Source: Bacillus sp. MYb209 (lineage in GTDB: Bacteria > Bacillota > Bacilli > Bacillales > Bacillaceae_G). From it: 64,000 nucleotides of DNA. Shown here in pieces: positions 1 to 8,949 of this stretch; the stretch's first letter is position 1, and each line of letters opens with the position of its first letter. Position numbers and translations under genes: made by a program. The notes beneath the pieces are model-generated. The model saw nothing but the letters and a program-made list of their open reading frames with translations, searched no databases and was not told the DNA's origin. The DNA lies in NCBI RefSeq assembly GCF_002975175.1, contig NZ_PCNZ01000004.1:62001-126000 (forward strand), given 5' to 3'.

Positions 1-602
1 TCGCACTCTTGTAATACGCCTCTATTGTCTTCATTCATAACCGGAATTCTTAATTCAATATCACTGTGATTTGGAATATACTCTTTATCATAAAAAACTA
101 CGGATGGAGAACCGACTATTTGAAAGCTATTTTTTTGTACTTTTTCATATAAGTCATAAAAATAATCATCCATATCATCTATATCTATTTGTAATCTTTG
201 AGCAATTACCGTTATTTCATTTCTCATTCCAATTAATATATCGTAACTTCTATGACGAACAATATTTAAACCATTATTCATACTTACCATTTCATTCATT
301 TCAGAAATAACCTGTAAATTTTGTTTCACCTCATGAGACAACTCTATAATTTGCGCTTGCATATGTTTAATAAATGAATTTTGATCTGCCGACTGGAGAA
401 TTACTTTAATTTTCGGTAAAGGAAACTTGTACTCCCTCAGCTTTTTAATTTTCAATGCTATTTCTAGCTGTCCTTGCTCATAATATCTATATCCATTTAC
501 CGGATTCACATATGCTGGTTTTAATATCTCCTCTTTGTCATAATGCCTTAACATCCGCGTACTCATCTTACAAATACGAGAAAACTCAGTGATGGTATAC
601 AT
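1..602 (-). CDS. MerR family transcriptional regulator (partial, C-terminus beyond window)
   Basis: Reading leftward from the ATG at 602, an open frame of about 200 codons runs off the window edge. Residues 1–70 form a MerR-type winged helix (YTITEFSRICKMSTRMLRHYD, then the wing with NGYRYYEQGQL), followed by a helical dimerisation linker. A segment starting near residue 120 resembles a GyrI-like effector-binding domain, as in BltR/BmrR-type regulators of drug responses. The start has a good AAGGAG site seven bases upstream. It lies 42 bases downstream of the agmatine-deiminase-family gene on the same strand, so the two may be co-transcribed. The ligand is unknown. Confidence 0.85.
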   Translation of the reverse strand, partial: MYTITEFSRICKMSTRMLRHYDKEEILKPAYVNPVNGYRYYEQGQLEIALKIKKLREYKFPLPKIKVILQSADQNSFIKHMQAQIIELSHEVKQNLQVISEMNEMVSMNNGLNIVRHRSYDILIGMRNEITVIAQRLQIDIDDMDDYFYDLYEKVQKNSFQIVGSPSVVFYDKEYIPNHSDIELRIPVMNEDNRGVLQEC

Positions 603-644
603 ATAAATACTCCTTGAATACATTTTCTTTTTTAAACTTATTAA

Positions 645-1634
645 TTAAAACCAATCAAAAATCTTCCTAATTGAAAAATCTTTATTCTGATTTTTCAATC
701 TCTTCATATTTGAAGGTAACAAATGAAGAGGACAATACCACGTTAAACAATTCATCGCGCCTCCCATTGTCGATATTTCTCCTACATGAATTTGAATAGC
801 TTGTTTCTCAGTATGCTGTTGAATATATCGTAAAACTTCCTCATCTTTAGCTAATCCAAACTTAGGAACGTAAAGCGTATCACATGTTTCTAACATATTT
901 ATATATAAACCTTTTGCTGACGCTATCTCTTCATCGTATTGCCCCTTCTCTGTATATGACGAAGGAACAACTATAAATTCAGCCTCTGGCATTTGCTCTT
1001 GAATAATCTCTTGAATAATCTCTTGAACATTATATCTAAATTCATGATCCCCTAAAAAATCACTAATAAACATTATATGTTCATCAATAAATTTAACCAT
1101 TCCGTCTGCGTGTGCAAGTACATCTCCCTCTTCAGCAGGAATAATAATAACCCGACTCACATCTAAATCCCATTCCAGTTGCTCTATAATTTCTTCTTCC
1201 GTCCAATCATAATTATCATCAAATATGCGTTCCGTTAATATAACGGTATCTTTTTTATTCCAAATAAGATTTCCACCGTCTAATATCAATGGAGATGTCA
1301 CATATTCAAAGTCGTTCTTTTTCAACCATTTATTAAATTGTTGATCTAAATATCGTCCTTGATCTTTCGGTAAGTAATTTGGTTGATATTTGAATTTAAC
1401 TAGATGATTTGTTACAACTGGTGCAACATCTCTTAGCCAAATATCATCATACTCAAAAAAGTTTGTATGAAAGTCTTGCTCTTCAACAGATAAAGATATA
1501 AGTTGATCGGTAAATGCTTTATTTTCATTTAAGTATTCATTAAAATAAATAATGTCTTCATAAAATGGTCGATAATATTCATTCGATTTATCTGGTATTG
1601 CAGTAAAAATAATTCCATTATGTTTTTGTTCCAT
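645..1634 (-). CDS. Agmatine deiminase / peptidylarginine deiminase family protein (cytosolic)
   Basis: A 329-residue protein of the guanidino-group-modifying PAD_porph family. These enzymes hydrolyse agmatine (to N-carbamoylputrescine) or related guanidines through a catalytic Cys. Visible family landmarks are DIWLRD at about residues 64–69, the His-x-Asp pair in LAHADGM (about 175–177) and the nucleophile in GGAMNCLTW (Cys about 296). The open frame extends 34 codons upstream, but the ATG at 1634 has a GAGG ribosome site and begins at the family-like N-terminus (MEQKHNG), so it is preferred. There is no signal peptide. The sequence is divergent from classical AguA, and the true substrate is uncertain. 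Confidence 0.8.
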   Translation of the reverse strand: MEQKHNGIIFTAIPDKSNEYYRPFYEDIIYFNEYLNENKAFTDQLISLSVEEQDFHTNFFEYDDIWLRDVAPVVTNHLVKFKYQPNYLPKDQGRYLDQQFNKWLKKNDFEYVTSPLILDGGNLIWNKKDTVILTERIFDDNYDWTEEEIIEQLEWDLDVSRVIIIPAEEGDVLAHADGMVKFIDEHIMFISDFLGDHEFRYNVQEIIQEIIQEQMPEAEFIVVPSSYTEKGQYDEEIASAKGLYINMLETCDTLYVPKFGLAKDEEVLRYIQQHTEKQAIQIHVGEISTMGGAMNCLTWYCPLHLLPSNMKRLKNQNKDFSIRKIFDWF

Positions 1635-1863
1635 ATTATTTACCTCGCTTTTTAATAATGATTGAATAACTGTTTTCAATAAGCCAACTATTCCCCAATT
1701 CATTTCTCTTTTCATTACAATTTTTGAAACGTGCACATTTCATGAATGGATTATAGCACGGAGAAATATTATATATTTATATAAAAAATATAAAGCCGTC
1801 GTTAAGCCGTAAACTGACTCTTGACAAGATTTTAAAATTTCAATCGTCGTACACAATGAAGGA

Positions 1864-2796
1864 TTAGATGATTTTTTTATCAAGATTCAAATCCATTACT
1901 TCTGATAGAGCGTTTTGATTATATAAATTCACTAAATGCGTTTCTACCCCTATACAAATTCCTTCTAGTGGAAGATCGTTTGGATCCTGACCAAATGGAT
2001 CCTCAATTTCAACCCCTATTGCTTCAATCCCTATAAATGCAAAACTTATAAACGTAGTTGCAAGTACTGTAAACCATCCAAGACTATCAACAAGACCAAT
2101 CGATAAAGTCCCGCAAAATATGAGCAGTAAAATTTTAATATGAGCAAAATACGCAAAAGGAATAGGCGTTGTTTTGATCCGATCACATCCACCCACAGCC
2201 GTAAGCAGAGTATTCAAATCATCTTCCATATTAATTATTGCATTTGGGTGAATTTGACCCGTTTTCAAACCTTTTGATAGTATAGTTTTTAACATAAAAA
2301 CTATACTAATCGGTAAATGAATAGACTCAGTCAACATTTCTCTTTCCTTCTCAGAACAAATATCAAACAATGCTTTTATTTCGGATAAATCTTTTTCATC
2401 TCTCAAATGTCCTTTCGCTATCTTTGGAAAAGCAATTAATAGATGTAAAAATTTTAGTTTTTCCTGATCCGTCTTTTTCCCTTCGGACTCCCAATAACAT
2501 AAAAAACTAACTGCTAAATTTCTAGTACAAGCACCAATCGTGCCAAATAACTTTCTACCTTCCCAGTACCTATCATAGGCAGTGTTAGTACGAAAAACTA
2601 ACAGTAGACCTAAAGCTCCTCCAACAATTACCCAAGGGGTTTGATTCATTTTTATTGCTACATAATAATAATTAATTACAGTTACTACCGTTGAAGCGCA
2701 TATATATAATAAAATCTGCGGGAAAATATCTCTTATAACTGTTCCCTTTAATGTAAATATTTGATGTAAACTATTTTGATTATTGTAATGAACCAT
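1864..2796 (-). CDS. Bestrophin-like (UPF0187) family ion channel
   Basis: A 310-residue membrane protein of the bestrophin/YneE family, pentameric anion or cation channels. Signatures are an N-terminal hydrophobic helix pair, the LVFRTNTAYDRYWEGRK segment and the C-terminal acidic calcium-clasp-like stretch IEDPFGQDPNDLPLE. The ATG at 2796 is chosen because AGAGG lies a reasonable distance upstream; a TTG three codons earlier is nearly on top of that site. It follows the broken psiE gene and a small hydrophobic peptide on the same strand. Ion selectivity cannot be read from the sequence. Confidence 0.88.
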   Translation of the reverse strand: MVHYNNQNSLHQIFTLKGTVIRDIFPQILLYICASTVVTVINYYYVAIKMNQTPWVIVGGALGLLLVFRTNTAYDRYWEGRKLFGTIGACTRNLAVSFLCYWESEGKKTDQEKLKFLHLLIAFPKIAKGHLRDEKDLSEIKALFDICSEKEREMLTESIHLPISIVFMLKTILSKGLKTGQIHPNAIINMEDDLNTLLTAVGGCDRIKTTPIPFAYFAHIKILLLIFCGTLSIGLVDSLGWFTVLATTFISFAFIGIEAIGVEIEDPFGQDPNDLPLEGICIGVETHLVNLYNQNALSEVMDLNLDKKII

Positions 2797-2851
2797 ATTT
2801 ACCAAAACCTCTTTCTTGACTACTATTTTACGCTTTCTTTCATCTTAAAAA

Positions 2852-2926
2852 TTATGAAAGTATACAATTAAATAGTAGAATCATAAACCCTATTATTATG
2901 AAACTAGTTAAGATTATTTCTTTCAA
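2852..2926 (-). CDS. Putative 24-residue hydrophobic membrane peptide
   Basis: A short frame starting TTG at 2926 encodes a 24-residue peptide beginning MKEIILTSF. It is almost entirely one membrane-spanning segment and ends in a TAA stop. An AAGGAG ribosome site lies eight bases before the start. It sits between psiE and the bestrophin gene on the same strand. The function is unknown; the support is the ribosome site plus the transmembrane character, and chance cannot be excluded for something this short. Confidence 0.35.
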   Translation of the reverse strand: MKEIILTSFIIIGFMILLFNCILS

Positions 2927-2985
2927 TACCGTTACTCCTTTTTACCAAAAGATAAAACATCTTTTTTGATTTAAACAACAAATGT

Positions 2986-3411
2986 TCACTCTTCTAAATC
3001 ACGACGTATTATTTTAGAATTTGCAATGAATAAAGCACTAATTAATACAAGAATCGCGCAAGCATATAACAATGAATCCATTGGACTATCATGGTCTATA
3101 ATAATTAGACGAACAATAGCCGTAATACCTATATATATAAAATAACGTAATGGAAAATGAAAGTTCATTTAAAAATACTTTATAATCATTACGATGAATT
3201 CAAAATATAAAAAGAATACGACGATACTATCAATCAAATGATAACTAGATTCCTCACTATTTAATTTCAGTTCTTGTATAAATTGAATAACTTCTTTCAT
3301 CAGAAACACACTTAAAACAATTCCCAAACAGATCAAAGCAACATTTAAAATGTACTGTAGAACGATAGGGAACAACGAAAAAACTTTTTTAAAATTCTTT
3401 AACACAAACAT
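2986..3411 (-). pseudogene. psiE: psiE homologue interrupted by an in-frame stop codon
   Basis: The minus strand encodes two halves of a PsiE (phosphate-starvation-inducible) membrane protein in the same frame. Codons 1–80 end in [15 protein letters not shown], followed by TAA, then directly ATG and [20 protein letters not shown] to the end. Joined, they give about 141 residues, close to the usual PsiE length of roughly 135–140, and the stop falls between two strongly conserved blocks. PsiE proteins have four membrane helices. The second half has an adjacent ATG but no ribosome site of its own apart from coupling across the stop. I read this as a nonsense mutation; readthrough or two coupled peptides are alternatives. 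Confidence 0.75.
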
Positions 3412-3580
3412 TTTTCTCCTTTTCCATATAAAACAATAATGACAATATACTTTATTTAATTATCATTACATTAAAATTATACATTTCATTCTTATTACAG
3501 ATGTTAAAACAAGACAAAATAAGTAAAGATAGCATTTCACCTATTTTGTCTATAAAGCAACATAACGAAACTATAATCGA

Positions 3581-4738
3581 TTACTTCAATTGAATCGGTT
3601 GTTGCTGTGTAACACAATGAATCATTCCGCCATTTTTATAAAGTTCTCTCACGTCAATTCCCACTACTTTGCGATCTGGGTATAACTTCTGAATCGTATC
3701 GTTTGCGATTTTATCATTTGGATCATTATAATTAGGAACCAATACCACTTTATTCCCAATATAATAATTGATATACGATCCTTTATAATCAAGAGTTTTT
3801 CCACCTTCTAAAGTAACTTTATCTTTACTAAGCGGTAAGTATTCATACTTATATTTCTTTCCTGAAGCATTTTTTGCATCTAACAATGTATCCATATCTT
3901 TGTTTGACAAACCCCATTCAGCCAAGTCATCTTCTGCCATCGTTACGATTGTAGATTTACCATGAAATTTAGCGAATCCATCAATATGAAAATCAGTAAT
4001 ATCTAAATTAGGCACTCCATCTAACCAAATAAAGTTTGTCACCCCAAGGTCACTTATATATTTTTCAATTCCCTCTTCTGATAAATCAGGATTTCTATTT
4101 TTATTCGTTACTGCGCTTCGAGTTAATAAAGCAGTCCCATTGCTGTCTAATTCAATTGCGCCACCTTCAAGGACAAATTTCCCCCAATCAATTCTTTCAA
4201 TCCCTAATTGTTTACTAACATTCTCACGTATACGAGCATCATCTTTATATGGAGTTTTCTTTCCCCAACCATTAAATGCTGGATCTAATATTTTTAGATT
4301 TTTATTATTGTCATAAACAAAAATCGGTCCACTATCTCTTGCCCACACATCATCAGTAGGAGCGATAAAGAAATCAACTTTATCCATATTCAGCCCTTTA
4401 TCTATTAAAAGCTTATTGATTCGCTCTTTCTCCTCCTCATCATATGCAACAATGTGGACTTTTTCACCCTCAGTTAAAGCACTTGCCATCTTAATCCAAA
4501 TAGGTTCGACTTCTTGTTTATACTCTTGACCATATGTGTATTCATGAGGCCATTGTAGCCATGTACCTTCATGTTTATCTTTTTCATCCGGCATCGTATA
4601 TTTTCCAGCGTTTTTCTGTACCTCTACTTTTTTATCCTCTTTCCCTTTGACATTTTCATTATTCCCCTCAAAAGAACATCCACTAATAATCGTTGTAGAT
4701 AATGTAGCTATTAAACAAAGCTTTACTATTTTTTTCAT
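3581..4738 (-). CDS. Agmatine deiminase family lipoprotein (secreted)
   Basis: A 385-residue protein with a lipoprotein signal peptide (MKKIVKLCLIATLS, lipobox ISGC with Cys21) and a charged linker, then a full agmatine-deiminase-type domain. Landmarks are DVWARDSGP at residues 130–138, FHIDGF with His251 and Asp253, and GGMIHCVTQQQP with the nucleophile Cys375 near the C-terminus. All catalytic positions seem present, so an active enzyme tethered outside the membrane is expected. The likely substrates are agmatine or peptide/free arginine-like guanidines. It is upstream of psiE and the bestrophin gene on the same strand and is more canonical than the cytosolic paralogue at 645–1634. Confidence 0.88.
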   Translation of the reverse strand: MKKIVKLCLIATLSTTIISGCSFEGNNENVKGKEDKKVEVQKNAGKYTMPDEKDKHEGTWLQWPHEYTYGQEYKQEVEPIWIKMASALTEGEKVHIVAYDEEEKERINKLLIDKGLNMDKVDFFIAPTDDVWARDSGPIFVYDNNKNLKILDPAFNGWGKKTPYKDDARIRENVSKQLGIERIDWGKFVLEGGAIELDSNGTALLTRSAVTNKNRNPDLSEEGIEKYISDLGVTNFIWLDGVPNLDITDFHIDGFAKFHGKSTIVTMAEDDLAEWGLSNKDMDTLLDAKNASGKKYKYEYLPLSKDKVTLEGGKTLDYKGSYINYYIGNKVVLVPNYNDPNDKIANDTIQKLYPDRKVVGIDVRELYKNGGMIHCVTQQQPIQLK

Positions 4739-4993
4739 TTTTCAACCTCCTGTTCATATCTACAATAATGTAAGGTTTAACATAGTGTGAAGCTCAAGCT
4801 TTTTCATCAATGTAAAAATTACCAATTATTCTTCCGCATGATAATCACATTATTTCAATACAAATAGATGACATTCACAAAATACATTTCCTATATTTAA
4901 CACTAATATCATTTAACTTCCTTCATAAATTTATTCTAATATTAATCCCCTCTCATACCTGCTTGTTCACTAAATAAAACATTACTAAATAAA

Positions 4994-5031
4994 AAAATCG
5001 GTATTGATAATTTTATATCAATACCGATTTT
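4994..5031 (-). terminator. Intrinsic terminator after the serine hydrolase gene
   Basis: Perfect 16-base-pair inverted repeat (4994–5009 with 5016–5031) around a six-base loop, flanked by an A-run on the plus strand that reads as a T-run on the minus strand. It sits just past the stop of the minus-strand gene at 5039. The rest of 4739–5038 shows no further gene. Confidence 0.8.
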
Positions 5032-5038
5032 CAAATAA

Positions 5039-6166
5039 TTATTTTCCTTCTATTAAATCATTCGCTAATTTCCTAAACTCTTGATTAAATGTATCATTCA
5101 TACCATTTTGTACGTTAGAGAATAATATTACAAATGTTCTTTTATCCCAGTTAAAATTATTAAAAGTGTTCCAACCAGCTAACACCCCATGATTATGATA
5201 ATAATCTGGGTAAATATAGAAACTAAATCCATACTTTCTAGCAGGTGATACAGTAAACATATCTGATAAACTTTGTTTAGAAAGCAATTTACCATCCATA
5301 ATTGCCTCATCTAACCTTTTCATATCATCAACTGTAGTGTACATTTCACCACAACCATATAGCCAATTCATTCTTAAACGAGGCGTAGCTACTAACTCAT
5401 TATCTTTTTTCGTATATCCTTCTGCTAAAAACATATCTCCAGGGAAAGTTGCCCCCATCCCAGATTCATGCATGCCAACAGGAGTAAAAATATTTTCTTT
5501 CACATATTCAGCCAGCGGTTTATTCGATAACTTTTCTACAATATACGCAAGTACCATATAATTATAATCTGTATATTTCCATCCTGTCCCTGCAGGGAAT
5601 TGCAACTTTTGCGCTCCAATCCATGTTACTAACTTTAAACGTGACGCCGCATCAACACTACCTTGTCCCTGATCTGGTAACCCCGAAGTATGCGTTAGCA
5701 AATTTCTCAATGTAATATTTTTATCTGCTGGAAATGACGGAATATATTTATTCACATTATCTTCTATATTTAATTTTCCTTTTTCTCTTAACTGCAATAT
5801 AGATATTGCAACTACTGTTTTTGTAATGGAACCGATACGATATTTTGTACTTGGCGTTGTTAAAACTTTATCTTGTACATTCGCATACCCGTAGCCTTTT
5901 CGTAAAACTACATTATTTTTATCTGTTACGAGAACCGTTCCATTAAATCCTTTATCTTTTAAATATTGATCTAGTTTTGCTGCTGCAATCTCATAACGTT
6001 TTTGTTGATTCGCATCGACTTTCGGTTTATCATTTTCAAATTTATTCTTATAACCTGAAAAGGACTTTAAATTATATTTCTTATCTTTATTTGCATGTAT
6101 GAGAGCAGCGACACTCCCACAAAAAATAGCAAAAATAAAGAAAACAATTAGCCATTTCTTAAACAT
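5039..6166 (-). CDS. Serine hydrolase, beta-lactamase (class C / PBP-like) family
   Basis: A 375-residue protein with an N-terminal membrane anchor or signal (MFKKWLIVFFIFAIF) followed by a beta-lactamase-fold domain. The SxxK motif is SITK (Ser113, Lys116). The second motif lies in WKYTDYNY, with Tyr198 followed by Asp instead of the usual Asn. A HxG-like motif is NHGVLAGWNT near residue 325. Such proteins include D-aminopeptidases, esterases and penicillin-recognising enzymes, so drug resistance should not be assumed. It is transcribed alone, with its own terminator. A 270-base gap to 6437 holds the two divergent promoters and nothing else I can recognise. Confidence 0.85.
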   Translation of the reverse strand: MFKKWLIVFFIFAIFCGSVAALIHANKDKKYNLKSFSGYKNKFENDKPKVDANQQKRYEIAAAKLDQYLKDKGFNGTVLVTDKNNVVLRKGYGYANVQDKVLTTPSTKYRIGSITKTVVAISILQLREKGKLNIEDNVNKYIPSFPADKNITLRNLLTHTSGLPDQGQGSVDAASRLKLVTWIGAQKLQFPAGTGWKYTDYNYMVLAYIVEKLSNKPLAEYVKENIFTPVGMHESGMGATFPGDMFLAEGYTKKDNELVATPRLRMNWLYGCGEMYTTVDDMKRLDEAIMDGKLLSKQSLSDMFTVSPARKYGFSFYIYPDYYHNHGVLAGWNTFNNFNWDKRTFVILFSNVQNGMNDTFNQEFRKLANDLIEGK

Positions 6167-6436
6167 ATAGGGACCCTCTTTTATCCAGTTTCACTTTATA
6201 CTTTTCCATTCTATTCCTATTCTATATCTATTAATTTCTAAACATTTTATAATTATATCATCTATCTATCATTCATCATATTACACTAGATTCCTTTTTC
6301 TCACACTCAAATTTTGACTACTCTCTATTGTATTTCTTTTTTGTAAAATTTCCACCTTACAATCGGATGCATCCAACTTGAATTTCAATTTCTTATGTAA
6401 CATTCGCTACACATTAACAAGAATGGAGGTGTTAAT

Positions 6437-6664
6437 TTGAAAAATACTGATAAACGCAATCGTTTAGATGATTTGATGTTTCATTATCGAGTAACAAAAA
6501 ATAACATAGTTATAATCGAATATTACAGAAAACAGATTATGATTTTAAAAGGAAATGACGTTGAAAAATTTTTAAACAAAATAACTCGGGCAAATAATGA
6601 AAAAGAAAAACAACTTATTATGGCTAAAATTACAGGTAACTTCAAAAGAGGAAATGAACGCTAA
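6437..6664 (+). CDS. Small hypothetical protein, 75 residues
   Basis: Starts at a TTG with a strong GGAGGT site six bases upstream. The product is basic and lacks membrane segments (MKNTDKRNRLDDLMFHYRVT, ending GNFKRGNER). No family is recognised. The ribosome site and the divergent position relative to the serine hydrolase support a real gene. The AT-rich codon use matches its neighbours. Confidence 0.6.
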   Translation: MKNTDKRNRLDDLMFHYRVTKNNIVIIEYYRKQIMILKGNDVEKFLNKITRANNEKEKQLIMAKITGNFKRGNER

Positions 6665-6758
6665 TGAAAACGAATCTCATTTATAACTTGATTATACAAC
6701 ATATTAAAAAAGAAATGTCACTCCCACGACATTTCTTTAGATTTTCTTCATAAAAGAT

Positions 6759-8033
6759 TTACATTTTTAATATTCTTTTACTTTTACATAAACTTACCGC
6801 TGAGATACTTAGTAATGCAGCTATACCCATCCATGCATATGTGTAGCCTTTTCCATCTACTATATAACCAAACAAAGCAGGTGCAAGGATAATAGCAATT
6901 TGATTAAGTGTAAGCGCAAAACTCACTGTTAGGCCTATCAATTCCTCACTTGCAGACTCAGCAACTTCAACCATAAAAAGACTAAACCAACCGATTGAAA
7001 AGAACCCTAACAGTCCACTTACCACAAATAATGCTTCAATCATCATTGTGTGTATATTCATTACAGTAACTAAAATTAAACAAAAAGAAATACATACAGT
7101 TATTAATAAAGGTGTATGACGATCCCCTTTGTAATATGTATCACTTATTGTAGCTAATATAATTCGGCCTATCATTCCTGCAAATAGCATAACCGAAAAT
7201 ACTTCCCCTGCTAAAATAGGTGTTATCGATTTTTCAACAGCTAAAAATTTCATAAAATGTCCGACTAATATCATTTGCAAAGAAATCATACAAATACCCG
7301 TAATTAAAATTGGATACAGATCATTTTTATATATCACCTTTTTTAACTGTGTCCAAAAAGACAGACTTACATTTTCTTGGCTAGTGTGTTCCCGGGCGTA
7401 CGATTCCCTATAAAATATGAAAAACAATAACCCGCTTACTATACATATAGTTGCAATAACATTTATCGTATAAGCTAAACTAAATTTAATTGTAAGCAAA
7501 GGGATTATTACTCCTGCGAACGCTCCGCCAATAGGTATACCAGCTTGCCTAATTCCCATAGCTAATCCACGTATTTCTTTCGGAAACCATTTCAAGATTA
7601 CTTTACTTCCCCCTGGCTGGGATACGCTATAAAAAGTCCCTATTAAAAGAAGGACAAATAACAGCCCAATAAATCCCCTTGCCGTATGAACAAGTAAAAG
7701 TGCCCCTCCAAGTAACACAGAACTCGCTCCAATTAATATTCTTTCGTTATATCGATCAAGCAACCTTCCAACAAAAAGCATACAAAAAAGTGGACCAATG
7801 TTCACGGCACTTATTAACAAACCAACTTGCATATTCGAAAGTGCATATTTTTGTTTCCAAAATAAAGCGAACACCCCTACGCCATATGTTATAAGTGTTG
7901 CACTTGCCTGTGCTACCGTTGCCAAAGCTAACATGATCCATTTATTAGAACTACCGTACCTTTCAATTTTTTCTTCACTTATCAACGTTATCTCCCCCAT
8001 ATCCCTTTCATTGTATGGAGGTTCTGATATCAT
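6759..8033 (-). CDS. MFS transporter
   Basis: Up to 424 residues with about twelve hydrophobic helices typical of the major facilitator superfamily. The cytoplasmic motif A-like stretch FVGRLLDRYNER lies after helix 2, and a charged central loop (around AREHTSQENV) separates the two halves. It is divergent from the LysR gene with only 64 bases between, suggesting that the LysR protein controls it. The N-terminus is uncertain: the ATG at 8033 has no good ribosome site, and Met12 (MGEITLIS) is an alternative. The substrate is unknown. Confidence 0.85.
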   Translation of the reverse strand: MISEPPYNERDMGEITLISEEKIERYGSSNKWIMLALATVAQASATLITYGVGVFALFWKQKYALSNMQVGLLISAVNIGPLFCMLFVGRLLDRYNERILIGASSVLLGGALLLVHTARGFIGLLFVLLLIGTFYSVSQPGGSKVILKWFPKEIRGLAMGIRQAGIPIGGAFAGVIIPLLTIKFSLAYTINVIATICIVSGLLFFIFYRESYAREHTSQENVSLSFWTQLKKVIYKNDLYPILITGICMISLQMILVGHFMKFLAVEKSITPILAGEVFSVMLFAGMIGRIILATISDTYYKGDRHTPLLITVCISFCLILVTVMNIHTMMIEALFVVSGLLGFFSIGWFSLFMVEVAESASEELIGLTVSFALTLNQIAIILAPALFGYIVDGKGYTYAWMGIAALLSISAVSLCKSKRILKM

Positions 8034-8097
8034 GTAAAATAAACATTAAGAATAGAATCCATCAAAAAAATTGATACCTTTTTCGGAGGGATGATAT

Positions 8098-8949
8098 GTG
8101 GACATTAAAGATTTAACTGTTTTTTACGAAGTAGCGAGAGAAGGAAATATATCTCACGCCGCTAAAAATTTAAACTATGTACAATCTGGCGTAACGATGC
8201 GCATAAAACAACTAGAAAACGAATTAGGTGTGCCTTTATTTTATCGAAACGGAAAAGGCGTTACTTTAACTTCTAACGGAGAAATTTTATTAACATATGC
8301 AAAACAAATCATCCACTTAATGGATCAATCCATTAAAGCTGTTCAAAGTAATGGAACCCATCCGAAAGGAACGTTAAAAATCGGGTGTACAGAATCTACA
8401 ACGGCCGTTCACCTCCCTTCTATATTAACGACTTATTACGAAAAATTTCCAGAAGTCGAATTCATTTTAGAAACAAATACGACAGACCAACTAACTACGC
8501 TCGTTTTAGAGCGAAAACTGGACGGGGCTCTTATCGCTGGAAATATTCAGCACACTGGACTTCATACAATTTTATTTCGCGAAGAAGAATTAATTCTCAT
8601 TAGCAAGAACCCTTTATCTTCCCTTAAAGAACTAGGCGAAATGAATTTACTCGCTTTTAGTCACGGTTGCTATTATAGAAGACTATTAGAAAACTGGTTG
8701 CAAGAAGAAGGAATCTCACCTAAAAGATTACTAGAGTTTGGAACAATTGAAGCAATACTTGCATGTGTAAAATCAGGTATGGGCGCGGCTATTATGATGA
8801 AATCTATTATTCCCGATTACGAACATGGTTTATCTTTAAATACATTACCAAATAACTTTAAAAAGGTTCCTACTACCTTTATTACTCGAAAAGATATTTT
8901 TCACTCAGCTGCCTTACAAGAATTTACGGAGATGATCAACAATGCGTGA
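8098..8949 (+). CDS. LysR family transcriptional regulator
   Basis: A 283-residue LysR protein. The N-terminal winged helix (DIKDLTVFYEVAREGNISHA, then QSGVTMRIKQLENELG) occupies residues 1–60, and a periplasmic-binding-like effector domain starts near residue 90. The start is GTG, with CGGAGGG upstream; an ATG two bases earlier is out of frame. The gene is divergent from the MFS transporter, the classical LysR arrangement, and its last codons overlap the start of the downstream gene by eight bases. The effector is unknown. Confidence 0.9.
   Translation: MDIKDLTVFYEVAREGNISHAAKNLNYVQSGVTMRIKQLENELGVPLFYRNGKGVTLTSNGEILLTYAKQIIHLMDQSIKAVQSNGTHPKGTLKIGCTESTTAVHLPSILTTYYEKFPEVEFILETNTTDQLTTLVLERKLDGALIAGNIQHTGLHTILFREEELILISKNPLSSLKELGEMNLLAFSHGCYYRRLLENWLQEEGISPKRLLEFGTIEAILACVKSGMGAAIMMKSIIPDYEHGLSLNTLPNNFKKVPTTFITRKDIFHSAALQEFTEMINNA

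Noticed and set aside
3514-3551. Nine-base inverted repeat (GACAAAATA with TATTTTGTC) near the lipoprotein gene end
   Set aside because: The loop is about 20 bases and there is no T-run, so it is too weak to list as a terminator.
5039-6166. Reading the serine hydrolase as a beta-lactamase resistance gene
   Set aside because: The fold and SxxK motif are shared by esterases and D-aminopeptidases, and the second motif has Asp in place of Asn; resistance cannot be inferred.
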